From: Adenophora triphylla var. japonica | Taxonomy: Eukaryota; Streptophyta; Magnoliopsida; Asterales; Campanulaceae | Length of the DNA stretch: 64,000 bases | Direction of reading: 5' to 3' | Assembly: GCA_022495995.1 (NCBI GenBank) | Contig: JAFEMH010001473.1 | Coordinates: forward strand, 1-64,000 | Shown here: one piece after another, positions 11,665-22,345 of the stretch | How positions within the stretch are numbered: the first letter of the stretch is position 1 | How the letters are laid out: the number at the start of each line of letters is the position of its first letter | Translations under genes and position numbers: made by a program | The notes under the pieces: generated by a model | What the model saw: only the letters and a program-made list of their open reading frames with translations | Told to the model about the DNA's origin: nothing | The model's database searches: none

Positions 11665-11726
11665 GAACTACGATCGGCTTGATTCCCGCTCGGGATACGT
11701 AGGAATCCTTTTGCTAAGGGTCCATC
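11665..11726 (+). ncRNA. Candidate structured motif, copy C-2 (before 3' LTR)
   Basis: GAACTACG pairs with CGTAGG as an outer stem; the inner stem is TCCCG/CGGGA with a 2-nt loop. A second hairpin CCTT/AAGG follows, then 'ggtcca'. It lies 165 bp before the 3' LTR of element C, the same place as in A, B and D. Confidence 0.65.
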
Positions 11727-11784
11727 CATTTGACCGCCCAGGTCTCTCCATAAGGCATCCCCCGATTTGGATCCTTATCTTTTT

Positions 11785-11829
11785 CAACGACCCCACTTCC
11801 TTCGAAAGTGATGTCGCTGAGGGGCTAAC
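11785..11829 (+). promoter_or_regulatory. Hairpin and polypurine tract of element C
   Basis: CGAC ... GTCG and CACTT ... AAGTG arms form a hairpin that ends a few bases before the purine-rich 'gaggggct', which sits directly next to the LTR start 'tgtaag'. This is the expected primer site for second-strand synthesis. The same arrangement is present in A, B and D. Confidence 0.7.
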
Positions 11830-12199
11830 TGTAAGTACCCAAATCCAGATCGTCAAAATCCGTTAAAAGTTAATCGGAATCCGTTAACTGGCCCACTCCG
11901 AGTTAACCGGAACCCGTTAAGTTCCCCGTTCTCGAGTCAATGAGACATCCCGGAACTGCCCCGTGCATCCCGACATCAAAGCATACTCAACACACGTAAA
12001 AGTACAGCTTTCCCCGAAAAACGTACTTTTTGGGGTCTTCCGGGATTTGATTTCCCGTTTTCGAGTGTCTCGACCTTCCGGAGGTCATAACTCCCTCATA
12101 CCAACTCCGTTTTGGGCCCACCACATATCAAATCGAACGCGAGAACAAGATCTACGCAGGTAACTTGTTCAATCAGGAAATATAGCCAATTTCAGGTAC

Positions 12200-12230
12200 A
12201 GTCCGGCCGGACTCTTTCTGCCGGGCAGAA
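12200..12230. promoter_or_regulatory. Twin palindromes upstream of the element C TATA box
   Basis: AGTCCGGCCGGACT is a perfect 14-bp palindrome and TTCTGCCGGGCAGAA a perfect 15-nt inverted repeat around a central base. They are 2 bp apart and about 90-120 bp upstream of TATA. No other copy was seen in the window. The position parallels that of the palindromes in the A, B and D LTRs. Confidence 0.6.
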
Positions 12231-12822
12231 AACCATCAGGCTAAGCAACCTTGCTTCCTCACTAAGAAAATTACTTCCCCTTCAAGTATTTTCTCCCTCC
12301 TCCAAGTATTTTCCTCCTATAAATACTCACCTCCTCCTTCATTTTCAATACACAGTTTCTCTCCTCTCCTCCCCCTAGCACAAAAGGCTAGTCTTTCTTT
12401 CGCGCTTCGGGGGCCCTCGTGCTACTCGTCAGCGGAATTCTCTACTCTTCCGGGGCCCTCGTGCTACTCGTCGGTAGATTCTGATCGTAGGCTAAACCGA
12501 CACAAGTCGAAACTCTGCCCAAACACTTCTGAAACACCTTTCAAACACCTTTTCGTATCCCGTATACACCCACCGAGCCAAAGGAGCCGACCCTAGCCAT
12601 AGGTATCTCCCTCTCTCTTTGAAACTCTCATTTCGTCTCGGTTTACGCGCTAGTCGCTACAACCGTTTCGGACGACGTTATTGAAATGTAGACGCCTCCG
12701 TCTAATGGGATCCAATACGTTTTAGCCCCTAGATCCTCTTCTCTTCCCGTAAGAGAAGTAATCTCGGGTTAAAACGGCGTTCCGACCCCGTTCCGTTTAC
12801 TTTTTATGTCATTTACCAATTC

Positions 12823-13070
12823 CGGATCGTTTGATCCATCGATCGTCATTTACTTTCATGTCATTTACCAATTCCGGACCGTTTGATCCATCGAACGTCA
12901 TTTACTTTCATGCAACTTTACAATTCCGAGTCGTTTGGCTCGTCGATCGTACTTTACAATTCCGAGTCGTTTGGCTCGTCGATCGTACTTTACAATTCCG
13001 GATCGTTTGATTTCGTCGATACCGCACTTTAAATACTGTCATTTACAAGTTCGAGCCGTTTGGATCGTGA
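12823..13070 (+). repeat. Six hairpin repeats inside the element C LTR
   Basis: Imperfect 36-50-bp repeats of the type 'ttaccaattccggatcgttt'. Each has short arms around GTTT or TTT: GGATC/GATCC, GGACC/GATCC, GAGTC/GGCTC (twice), GGATC/(decayed), GAGCC/GGATC. Confidence 0.75.
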
Positions 13071-13189
13071 TAGTATTTACTTTTCAAAGTCCGAGTCGCA
13101 ACCCAATTCGTTGATTGCAAAATCATTTAATACGTTTTTTCCCGTAAAAATCGTTAACAATGTAATGTAGGTTCAAAACCGGAGTTCGA

Positions 13190-13582
13190 CCTTCAAACTC
13201 TCTTTCAAAACGCGGACGGATTTGTAATCTATAGTGATACTTCGCTTAAAGGATTAGGCTGCGTATTGATGCAAAATGATAAGGTTATAGCCTACGCGTC
13301 AAGGAAATTGAAAAAAACGTGAGAAGAATTACCCGGCTCATAATTTTGGTTAGCGGCAGTGGTGTTGCATTAAATATTTGGAGACATTACTTGTACGGAG
13401 CGACTTGTCAGATTTATATGGATCATAAGAGTTTTAAGTATATTTCCACCCAAAAGGAAATTAATATGAGGCAAAGGAGATGGTTAGAATTACTTAAAGA
13501 TTATGATTGTACCATTTTGTACCACCCTGGAAAGGCAAACAAGGTGGCTGATGCATTAAGTAGGAAGAATCATGGGAGTCTT
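13190..13582 (+). pseudogene. Ty3/gypsy (Tekay/Del-type) RNase H fragment
   Basis: Translated with at least one stop and a frameshift, this encodes the RNase H domain that follows reverse transcriptase in chromovirus-type Ty3/gypsy elements. Recognisable blocks are [61 protein letters not shown] and VADALSRK. The first catalytic Asp (YSD) and the DHKS block are present. The fragment is bounded on the left by the element C LTR and on the right, near 13585, by minus-strand L1 sequence. It may belong to the same element as the integrase C-terminus at 58698-59196. Confidence 0.85.
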
Positions 13583-13589
13583 CTCAGTT

Positions 13590-14343
13590 TGACCAGAATC
13601 AATGACCTCATCTCCCAGCTTATTCAATTTCATAACACTCTCTTTTCCAATTGGATTTTTTGTTCCCTTTTCTTTATCACTTATCTGTTCATCCAAATTC
13701 CCCTCTATTTCCCCTTTTTCTTTCTCTTCTTCACCTGCATTTTCATTTTGTTTAACTTCCTCAATAGCCTCTTCTACAATTTTATCCAATATATCCATTT
13801 GCTTCCTTTCACTATGCATTTGTTTCTCCTTTCTTTTTCCTTCACTAGTCGTTCCTTGTTTACTAGTGGATTCACCAGCATCTCCTCTCTTCACCATTGT
13901 ATTCCACACTTCCTTCACATTAACATCATTTATGTATCCACCTTCCTCTTCTATAGGCTTTTCCCCATTTATTCTCCTGAACAGCCTTTTGTTTCTCCTC
14001 TCTAGTAGATTGGTTTTTCCAATTTGCCTTCCTGCATATTCCCACATAGTGCCCAAGTAAACCACAGGCTGTACAATAGGCTATATTCCCCTCGTATTGC
14101 ACTTTTTCCCAAAATCCAATTTCTTTGGATTCACCAATCCAAATTTTAGATTCCAATGGTTTAGAGACATCAATTTCCACACATAACCTAGCATATAACT
14201 GATTAGTGAGGCCCAATGTCCTGTTATCTACTCTTAGGAATCTACCAAGTTCATTGCCAATACATTCCAATATAGCCCCATTGTAAAAACTCCATGGTAT
14301 CCCAGGTAGCCTAATCCATACAGCAACCACTGGATTTTCTACA
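13590..14343 (-). pseudogene. L1-type LINE ORF1, C-terminal part
   Basis: Minus-strand coding sequence of a plant L1-type ORF1 protein (nucleic-acid binding). The upstream end continues a DUF4283-like domain (blocks AVWIRLPGIPW and LGRFLRVD). A CCHC-type zinc knuckle C-x2-C-x4-H-x4-C follows (YCTACGLLGHYVGIC), then a Lys/Glu-rich tail. The N-terminal part of the same ORF lies at 36991-37260; when the intervening DNA is ignored, the reading frame joins exactly (…VENPVV + AVWIRL…). The 3' end of the LINE is lost: no ORF2 and no poly(A)/poly(T) at the Tekay junction. Confidence 0.85.
14325..14343. repeat. Target-site duplication of the RTE LINE, left copy
   Basis: The 19 bases 'aaccactggattttctaca' recur at 36991-37009. 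The last three (aca) may belong to the (aca)n tail, so the true duplication is 16-19 bp, typical of LINE insertion. It marks the RTE insertion in L1 ORF1. Confidence 0.9.
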
Positions 14344-14416
14344 ACAACAACAACAAAGCCTTAGTCCCAAAATAATTTGGGGTCGGCTAACATGAATCCT
14401 CATATGTCATCGTGGA

Positions 14417-14418
14417 AA

Positions 14419-14449
<31 letters not shown>

Positions 14450-14465
14450 AATAATAAATAAATAA

Positions 14466-14500
<35 letters not shown>

Positions 14501-14645
14501 ACATACAAATCAAAATCAAAAAAATCAAAAAATCAAAAAATCAAAAAATCAAAAAAATAAAATAAAAAATAAATAAATAAAAAATAAAAAATAAAAAATA
14601 AACAATAAAAAAATAAAAATCAAGAAAAAAATCAAGAAAAAAATC
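14417..14645. repeat. AT-rich microsatellite in the RTE 3' UTR
   Basis: (aaat)n / (aataa)n followed by (aatcaaaa)n-like and A-rich runs. It lies between the RTE terminus and the end of its ORF, and has probably expanded since insertion. Confidence 0.9.
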
Positions 14646-14742
14646 AACCCCCCACATGGATTTTTGCCCTCCACTCCGGCCTCTTCAACACCATACTTTC
14701 ATCCACTCCAAGTAAACTCATATCCTTTTCAATTACTCTAAT

Positions 14743-17600
14743 TCAAGTTTGTTTGGGTCTTCCCCTACCCCTCGCCATTTTATCATTTCTCCACTGTTCC
14801 GGCCTCCTAACCGGTGCATCACTCGGTCTCCTTCTCACATGTCCAAACCACCTTAGACGATTTTCCCTCATTTTATCCTCAATGGGCGCAACTCCTACTT
14901 TACCTCTGATCACCTCATTCCTCAATCGATCCTTTCTTATATGACCGCACATCCATCGCAACATACGCATCTCTGCCACATTCATCTTATGCACGTGACA
15001 ATGTTTCACGGCCCAATATTCGGTGCCGTAAAGCAATGCCGGCCTAATTGCCGTGCGGTAGAATTTTCCCTTTAATCTATTGGGCATGCCGCGATCACAT
15101 AGAAACCCTGTGGCACTCTTCCACTTCAACCAACCTGCTTTAATCCTATGAGCCACATCTCCATCTAATTCTCCATCCTTTTGGATAATGGATCCAAGAT
15201 AGCGAAAAAACTCAGAAGCTTGGATAATATTTCCATCAAATGTGACCGCCCCTGCCTCCCTACTTCCAACTCTGCTAAACTTACACTCCAAATATTCAGT
15301 CTTGCTTCTGCTTAATCGAAAACCTCGAGATTCCAAAGTGTGTCTCCACAACTCCAATTTACTTTCAACACCCTCTCTTGTCTCATCAATCAGCACAATA
15401 TCATCTGCGTACAGCATACACTTTGGTATGTCATCTTGGACTTACCTCGTCAATTCGTCCATTATCAAAGCAAAAAGAAAGGGGCTAAGTGCGGAACCTT
15501 GATGCAATCCAATCTTTATAGGGAGCTCTTCAGTCTTCCCAACACTAGTCTTTACACAAGTACTAACTCCATTATACATGTCCTTGATAATATCAATATA
15601 TTTCTTTGAAACACCCTTCTTTGCTAATGCCCACCAAAGTACCTCTCTTGGCACTTTATCATACGCCTTCTCCAAATCAATGAAAACCATATGCAAATCT
15701 TTCTTTTGATCCCGATATTTCTCCATTGTTTGTCTCATAAGATATATTGCCTCCATAGTCGATCTTTCTGGCATAAACCCAAATTGGTTATCCGAAATAT
15801 CCACAATTTTTCTCAGCCTCTGTGCAATCACTCTTTCCCAAAGTTTCATAGTATGGCTCATTAGTTTGATCCCCCGATAGTTGGCACAATCTTGGACATC
15901 ACCTTTATTCTTATACAAAGGGATCAGAGTACTCTTCCGCCACTCCAATGGCATTGTGTTAACTCTCCATATCTTGTTAAATAGCATTGTTAACCAATCT
16001 ACTCCCCTCTCCCCGAAACATCTCCAAACCTCAATTGGTATACCATCCGGTCCAACGGCTTTCTTCAATCTCATCTTTTTCATTGCCATTTCCACTTCAC
16101 TCTTTCGAATTCTCCGCATAAAATCTCGATTAACCATACTCGAAGAGATATTTAAATCTCCAATATCCTGCTCTTGACCGCCATTGAACAAGTTATCAAA
16201 GTACGAACTCCATCTATCTTTTATCTCTTTATCCCCGACTAAAACTCTTTGGTCTACATCCTTCACACATTTAACCGTCCCAATATCTCGTGTCCTCTTA
16301 TCCCTCATACGAGCGAGTCTGTAGATGTCCTTTTCCCCTTCTTTTGTATCCAACTTATCATAAAGTTTCTGATTCACCTTTGCTCTTGTGTCTCTTACTG
16401 CTTTCTTAGCATCTCTTCTAGCTTCCTTATACTTCTCATAGTTCTCGTCGCTCCTACATTTCCCCAATAATTTGTAGCATTCTCACTTGCCCTTTATTGC
16501 TTGTTTTACTTCCTCGTTCCACCATGATGTGTCCTTACTTGGTGGCCCATTTCCTCTAGATTCTCCAAGGACTTCTTTCGCCACCTCCTTTATGGTATGT
16601 ACCATCTTAGTCCAAGTCGAATCTATATCCATATCCTCCGTATTATCCGACCAAATACCGGTATCGACCATCTTAGCTACAAATTTCGGTTGATTCTCCC
16701 CTTGAAGTCTCCACCACTTGATTCTAGGGTCTACCTGTGATTTTCTCTTCCTCGAAATTCTCTTACTTCGAAAATCAAGTACCACCAGTCTATGTTGAGT
16801 TGTTGTGCTCTCACCCAGAACAACCTTGCAATCTGTATAACTCTTTCTACAAGTATTTCTTACTAAGAAGAAGTCAATCTGACTCGCATTACCTCCACTC
16901 CTATAGGACACCAAGTGAGATTCTCTCTTCTTGAACCAAGTGTTCATTATACTCAAGTCATATGCCAACGCAAAGTCCAGGATACTATTTCCTGCTTCAT
17001 TCCTCTCTCCAAAACCAAAACCTCCATGTATGCTCTCAAAGCCATGTCGACTAGACCCCACATGCCCGTTCAGATCACCACCAATCACTAATTTCTCACC
17101 ACTAGGTACTCATTTCACTAACTCCTCCAAATATTCCCAGAATACTTGTTTAATAGATGCATCCAACCCTACTTGTGGTGCATAGGCGGAAATAATAGTT
17201 ATAATCTCATCACGTATCACCAGTTTAATGCCCATAATTCGATCAGTCTTCCTGTACACTTCCACCACATCATTAATATACTCCTTATCAATAATGATAC
17301 CCACTCCATTTCTACCCTTATCCTTTCCTGAGTACCAAAGCTTAAAACCCCAAGGCGATATTTATTTTGCTTTCTCTTCAACCCACTTAGTTTCATGTAC
17401 ACATTATGTGAATCTTCCTCCTCCTCATAACTTCCACCACCTCTGCTGATCTCCCTGTCAATGATCCAATGTTCCAAGTTCCAAAGCGCATCCCACTACC
17501 CTTACACCTACCATGGACTAGCTTCTTTACCCGCACTCGTCCGCAATGCGAGAACCCTTGCATATTTGACACCACCCCCTGGCGAAGAGATGGCGCGTCA
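14743..17600 (-). pseudogene. RTE LINE endonuclease/reverse transcriptase
   Basis: An apurinic-type endonuclease (about 17550-16480) carries TWNIGS, GGDLNGHVG, SQIDFFLV and the H of TQHRLVV, covering the expected catalytic blocks. Reverse transcriptase (about 16467-14900) carries GPDGIP, FGFMPERST, FIDLEKAYD, GLHQGSALSPFLF and the catalytic YADD (near 15410). The C-terminal block RLRWFGHVRRRP is typical of plant RTE. The protein is broken by an in-frame stop near 17365, a +1 shift near 17110, a TGA near 16487 and a TAA near 15442, but is otherwise well kept, so the insertion is only moderately old. Confidence 0.9.
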
Positions 17601-17660
17601 CTTCCGGGCGACGACCTAGCAACCTTTGCATACTTATCACTACACCCAGGTCTTTGAAGT

Positions 17661-17665
17661 GTAGC
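17661..17665. repeat. Target-site duplication of element A, left copy
   Basis: 'gtagc' lies directly before the LTR start and recurs directly after the right LTR at 36718-36722, as expected for a 5-bp LTR-retrotransposon duplication. Confidence 0.9.
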
Positions 17666-19043
17666 TGTAAGTACCCCAATCTGGATCACCCCCTTTCAAG
17701 CACCCGGGAAACACCGCAGACTCATCAACGCAGTCTCGGAGACCTCTGGCACTCAAAACCCTCTCAAAACCCTCTCAAACCCCCAACCAAACCAAGGGAG
17801 GAGCCTTTCTGGGATAAAAAGGGACAAAAGGACCTTTTGGGAATTTTCAGGAAATCAGAAAAGCAATTAAGGTCCGTACGGACCTTTTTGTTTCAATGAT
17901 TACTAAATCCCCTTAAAGTCCACAATATTCCCTCAAATCCCGGGGAAAATGATTACTTCCCTGCAGAGTTGGTCCGTACGGACCTCTTTGCATGCAAGAT
18001 GGTCCGTACGGACCTTATTGCTCAGGGAACACCATCATTCCAGAATATTCACCATCATTGCAGATTCCCTCAAATCGAGGAAATCCAAAATTCTGGATAA
18101 CCAAGAAGGTCCGTACGGACCTCTTTGCTCCGAAATTTTTACTATAAATAGAGGGCTCCCCCTCCTCATTTTCACACACCTCCCTCTTCTCTCTTCCTCC
18201 CTTAGCCTTCTGGCTTCCCCTCTAAGTCCTCTTGAGGCACTCCCGGCCCCTTTCGGATCCTTCCGAGGCCTTCCGAGCTCCCTTGTGGTGCTCCGAAGCC
18301 TCCCCGAGCGCTCCCGAGACGCTCCCGCGCTGCCCCGAGGCACTCTCGAGGTACTCTGAGGCCCCTCGTGGTACTCCGAGGCCTTGCCTGGTCTTTCCAC
18401 GGTGTCCCGGCTCTTTCCGAGTCAAACCGACGATCCCAAACCACGCCGAAACTCTGCCCGAGTGACTCCTGCCACCACAACGCACGCCGAACCTCTGCCC
18501 GAACGCAGCCTACAATCTTGACTCACGCCGAAACTCTGTCCGCGGACAACCGGCACCTCCCGAAGCAATCCCGATCCGTACCGGAATGCTACTCCGACCT
18601 CAAACACCATTCCCCAGCGGAAGACAGACACGAACCAACATTGGTAAGGCTTCCTTCCTCTACTATTTCAATACATTCTCATACATAGCATACAATGTAG
18701 ACATCCGATACAGCATGCATTTTTAAAAAAGCACACACACACACACACAACATTCAAAGGATATTAGGGGTATCCGAAAGACTCATTTTACGAGGCTACT
18801 CGGGTGAGCTCTAATATTCTAATATTCTCTTCCCGGGGAGTCATCTGACCTCCGAACTCAAAATCTCATCACACAAAAACAGTTTAAAATTATCTTTAAA
18901 CTGATGCCCTTTTTCAATGTTTTGGGCTTAATAAAAACGGCGTGGCGACTCTACAAAAACAAAAACGGCGAGACGAAGCCGCTCCAACGCGAAAGATGCC
19001 AGATGCCGGGGCTGCGAAGCCTGCTCGGATCCGGGTAATTTCA
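17666..19043 (+). mobile_element. 5' LTR of element A (Tat/Ogre type)
   Basis: 1378 bp, starting 'tgtaagtacccc' and ending 'aatttca'; the PBS follows two bases later. The partner LTR is 35368-36717 (1350 bp). Four perfect GGTCCGTACGGACC palindromes lie at 17871, 17971, 18001 and 18108, the last 22 bp before the TATA box TATAAATA (18143-18150). A (CA)n run is at about 18732. The end carries 'cgtggcgactc' (about 18939), as in D and B. The two LTRs differ by scattered substitutions and many one-base indels, and the right one lacks about 19 bp near 36005. Confidence 0.95.
17871..18121. promoter_or_regulatory. Four GGTCCGTACGGACC palindromes in the 5' LTR of A
   Basis: Perfect 14-bp palindromes at 17871-17884, 17971-17984, 18001-18014 and 18108-18121, most followed by 'tctttgc' or a close variant. 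All lie upstream of the TATA box, in the U3-like part. Two are separated by 30 bp, start to start. The same palindrome occurs in pairs upstream of the two antisense genes of this element. I infer a protein-binding site; the sequence alone does not show which protein. Confidence 0.75.
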
Positions 19044-19045
19044 GT

Positions 19046-19063
19046 TGGCGACTCCGCTGGGGA
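19046..19063 (+). promoter_or_regulatory. Primer binding site of element A
   Basis: 'tggcgactccgctgggga' lies 2 bp after the LTR end. This sequence is the tRNA-Arg-type PBS reported for Ogre elements, which supports the family call. The same 18 bases are at 44626-44643 in D. Confidence 0.85.
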
Positions 19064-20223
19064 TCTTTTGTTTTAAAAACTTTTAAACAAAACAAAAGAT
19101 TTTTAAAACGATGATGAGGGTCAAACTTTCATTTTACCCCTTCCTTTAACTGTTGTGTGTGTGTGCACGTGCTTCGTTTTTATTTTACAAAAAAAAATAA
19201 AAATACAAAAAAATGCATCAATATACATCTGTGCATACATTTAAAATTCTTCAAAAACTTCTATTTTACTCAGAAAAAGAATTTTAGAGACCGCACACTA
19301 CGCGCACTGCTGCCTCGGTTACACCGCACACTACGCGCACTGCTGCCTCGGATACACTGCACACTACAACCCTTAACCCGGAGTGGTCTCTGCCAGTCCG
19401 TTTGGTCTTCCTAGGCCTCTTGGACGCGCACGGGATCATTCCAAACATCCCATCCTAGCCAAGCGTCAACCCTGCACGTTTGAGTCTTGAGTCACACTCG
19501 TCCCGTACTCGGTTGGTTTTTACCTCGGTCAGGTGTCATACGGCTGGATACATATACCATGCCGGCCATTTTTCTGAGTCAAGGCTCGGAACTCAAGATC
19601 CCTTGCGCAAGAAAAGCGATGAAAGGGCATGCTAAAATCTTGACTCGATCTTGATTTCCGAAGCTACACCTGCACGATGTTCCGTCCCGATATACATCCA
19701 TGCTCGCATGACACCATGTCATCACGCCTTTGATACGTCGCCCATGACGATATGACCCAGCTAACGCCTAACGTCACAGATCCCTTGCGCAAGCAAGGTA
19801 AAGAGAGGTCATGCCGAACTCTTTACCCGATCTTGACTCGGTGGCCGGCTCGGTTCACTATTCACATGGCTAACGCATCAAAACGAACATGACAAAGCTC
19901 GGTCCTTAGGTTCGATTTTTCTTTTAGGCCGGTGGAAACCGCTTGCACTATAGGACCCGCCCGGGCCGTCCACCCCGGGATGTCGAAATACAGTGTGCAA
20001 ACGAGGGGCTTATAGCCGCACGTATGGTCTCCACCGACCCAGATCTAGCATAGTTGCAAAAAGAAGAGCAATCTTTTCCAACCTACCTAGGATTCTCGAG
20101 AAAACATGTTTTAAGTAAATTAAAACAACAAAAATAAAATCAAAAATAAAAGAAACGGAAACCGCATGCCACGTGAGCTTTCCCCTTTTATCCCGTTAGG
20201 CCATTCCCGTGTCTAAACTCTTG
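19064..20223 (+). other. 5' leader of element A
   Basis: Non-coding leader between PBS and gag. It contains a direct duplication of about 37 bp near 19288-19360 ('cgcacactacgcgcactgct') and two copies of a longer imperfect repeat, each with the perfect palindrome CTTGCGCAAG (19602-19611 and 19784-19793). No ORF is convincing. Confidence 0.7.
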
Positions 20224-21300
20224 CCCATCACCCTCCAGCCTAACAGAGAGTGGTCGAGAGTACCCGGAACCCGTCTCCTGTCAAAACAGAAGGTCCTACC
20301 TCCTTCCCAGCTCTGTCACCAGACAGTCACAATTCCCCATGGCCAAGTCGGTGGATAACAACGATGAGAACGGGACCTACCCCCAAGAAATTTCCCAACA
20401 TTGGAAGAAGTTTGGCAGTCCTCATGGCTATTGAGAAATGTCAAGGTGAGCAACAAGCTCGGATCGAAGGTGCCATGCACCACTTCGGAACATTAGCCAC
20501 CCAACTACCTCGGGGCTTCCCAAGCCATGATCGCTCCTACAAACCTCTAACGTCTCTCATTTGTCTCCCGTAAGTCAACCTGTTACCCTCATACGAGCCA
20601 TGCAGGTTATGACGTAAGGCCACAAGACCTTCCAGAGGAAAGCTCGCCCATCCAGCCTCCCCGAGGTCCCTGCATCACCGCCGAACAACGAACACATCCG
20701 GTGGGACGTCTCGCGATTGCGGTGCTTGTCCGGAAATGGAATTCCGTGATGCAATGAACGAGGGCCGCCCTCGACGAAAGAAGAAGCTATCTTCTCAACA
20801 AAAACCGAAAAAGAGGTATGAATCTCGGTGATCCCACGGCCGGAACCCTCGAGAACCCTCAGAAAGTTTGACTACTATGTCATCTACTCCAAAGAAATCT
20901 CCCTCACCTAGTTCTCGCACAAGGCCACGGCAATGTTTGCTCCATGATCACCGGGACGAAGCCAAGCACCGCCACCGAAGGCCCGAAGGTCCGTATAATC
21001 CAACCCCGTCTTGGGAAGATCTCAAAGCCACTATTGATGCTTCGCAAAAGCCATGACAAAGTGAACGAATTGAAATGCGCAGCCGGCCTTACGCCAATCA
21101 GTGCTCCTCCCACTACGTAAACGGGAGAGACAAGCAAAACCATAAGTCCAGAGGTGAATGTTCCGACACGTTCCGGTCAAATCCCAAAGAATCCTCCACT
21201 TGATTGTGACAAAAGGCCGCCCATACCCGAGCCACGAATTGAAAAGGGGCCCTACGCCAAAGAAGCCGAAACCTTGGACCCAAAGGTTGAAGATCCCGTC
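20224..21300 (+). pseudogene. Decayed gag of element A
   Basis: Lies between leader and protease, where gag is expected. Short open stretches in different frames encode Pro/Ser/Thr-rich and charged sequence; no intact capsid or zinc-knuckle motif remains. Only position and context support gag. The region is much shorter than a full gag, so a large deletion is likely. Confidence 0.5.
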
Positions 21301-22345
21301 TTGACACGCTCAAGCGCACTCAGCAACATCTCGCTCCGGTCCTTACTCACTTCATCTTACCCGCACAAGCTCAAGTTGGAAGAAAGCCCGGCCTGCACCA
21401 TGGTTCCCATCACAAGGACACCGATGAAGCAGCTCGGATGATTGGCAACGTCAATTACGCAATATCATCACCTTCACAGAGCTCGATCTTCCAAAATTTG
21501 GGGCCGACCACAACGAGCCTCTCTACATAACAGCTTCAACCGGACGAGCTGCCGTCTCCCTCGGGTCTTGGTAGATGGGGGATCATCCATGAACGTCCTT
21601 CCACCAAAATGATGGATTTGCTAGGGATCAAAGCAACCGATCTAAAACCCTCGACTCAGGAAATCAAGGCATACGACTCAACATCCCGCCCAGCCTTGGG
21701 AATAGCCACCTTGAACTTGTGGTTCGGAAAACAAATGGTCCCGACAGATTTCCAAGTCATCGACATCCCGATCACCTTCACCGCCATTTTGGGACGCCTC
21801 TTGGCTACATCGGATCAATGGGGTGGCATCCACTCTCCATCAATGCGTAAAGTTCATCCAAGGAACAGATCTTACCATCATCTACTGAGATAGCATAGTC
21901 AACGAAAGGACCGAAACAAACGGCGTCCCGGTCTTAGAAATCAAACCCGACGATGATGGCATGATGCTAACGTGGTTCACCATCGAAAGCCCAAAGGCCC
22001 AAGTATGCCACATAGACCCGCCTTTGATTTGGGACAAGATCCCTCCCCCGATGAAAATGATGAAGCACATGAACTACATCCCTGGGGCTCTGGGCTTTGG
22101 GAAAACGCCATCGTGGCACTCAACAGATCATCAATATCAAAGAATGTAATACCCCGCACGGCTCGGGATACTCTCCTACTCCCGAACACATTGCGGAGGA
22201 CAAGCGAGCCGCACGAAAACGCTCCACGTATAACAAAAGAGGCTTGCACGCAATCTCCGATCTTCGCCCCATGCCTTTCGACATGACCAAGTACTTCACA
22301 AGGAAGGCCGGCAACTTGGAAGAAGATCCGTAAAAGGGAACAGAG
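21300..22345 (+). pseudogene. Protease region of element A
   Basis: Aligns with 38860-39750 of element B: LLTSSYPHKLKLEE, then the active-site segment (shifted in frame, near 21555-21600), then MMDLLGIKATDLKP, KAYDSTSR, IDIPITFTAILG and a decayed IPG-LGFGK motif near 22080. Several frameshifts and stops (for example 21889) make it non-functional. The role in an intact element is cleavage of the Gag-Pol polyprotein by an aspartic protease. Confidence 0.8.

Larger units (their letters stand above)
11830..13170 (+). mobile_element. 3' LTR of Tat/Ogre-type element C
   Basis: Starts 'tgtaagtaccc', as do the LTRs of A and B, immediately after a polypurine tract. A TATA box (TATAAATA) lies at 12318-12325. 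Two adjacent perfect inverted repeats, AGTCCGGCCGGACT (12200-12213) and TTCTGCCGGGCAGAA (12216-12230), lie about 90-120 bp upstream of it. The later part (12820-13070) holds six imperfect repeats, each with a small hairpin around GTTT. The right boundary is uncertain: unlike A and D, no 'gtggcgactc' end is found, so the LTR may be truncated where Tekay sequence starts near 13170-13210. Confidence 0.8.
14341..17665 (-). mobile_element. RTE-type LINE, main (3') part
   Basis: Runs on the minus strand. Its 3' end is at 14341, where a short (ttg)n tail is read on the minus strand next to the conserved plant RTE terminus 'ggggtcggct'. The single ORF (about 14743-17600) encodes endonuclease then reverse transcriptase. 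The 5' end is cut by insertion of element A at 17666; the missing 5' part is at 36718-36991. It is inserted in L1 ORF1 with a 16-19-bp target duplication. Confidence 0.9.

Noticed and set aside
18035..18485. Overlapping ORFs in the A LTR (also 35708-36158).
   Set aside because: GC-rich LTR sequence read in several frames; no conserved protein, and the second LTR shifts frame through indels.
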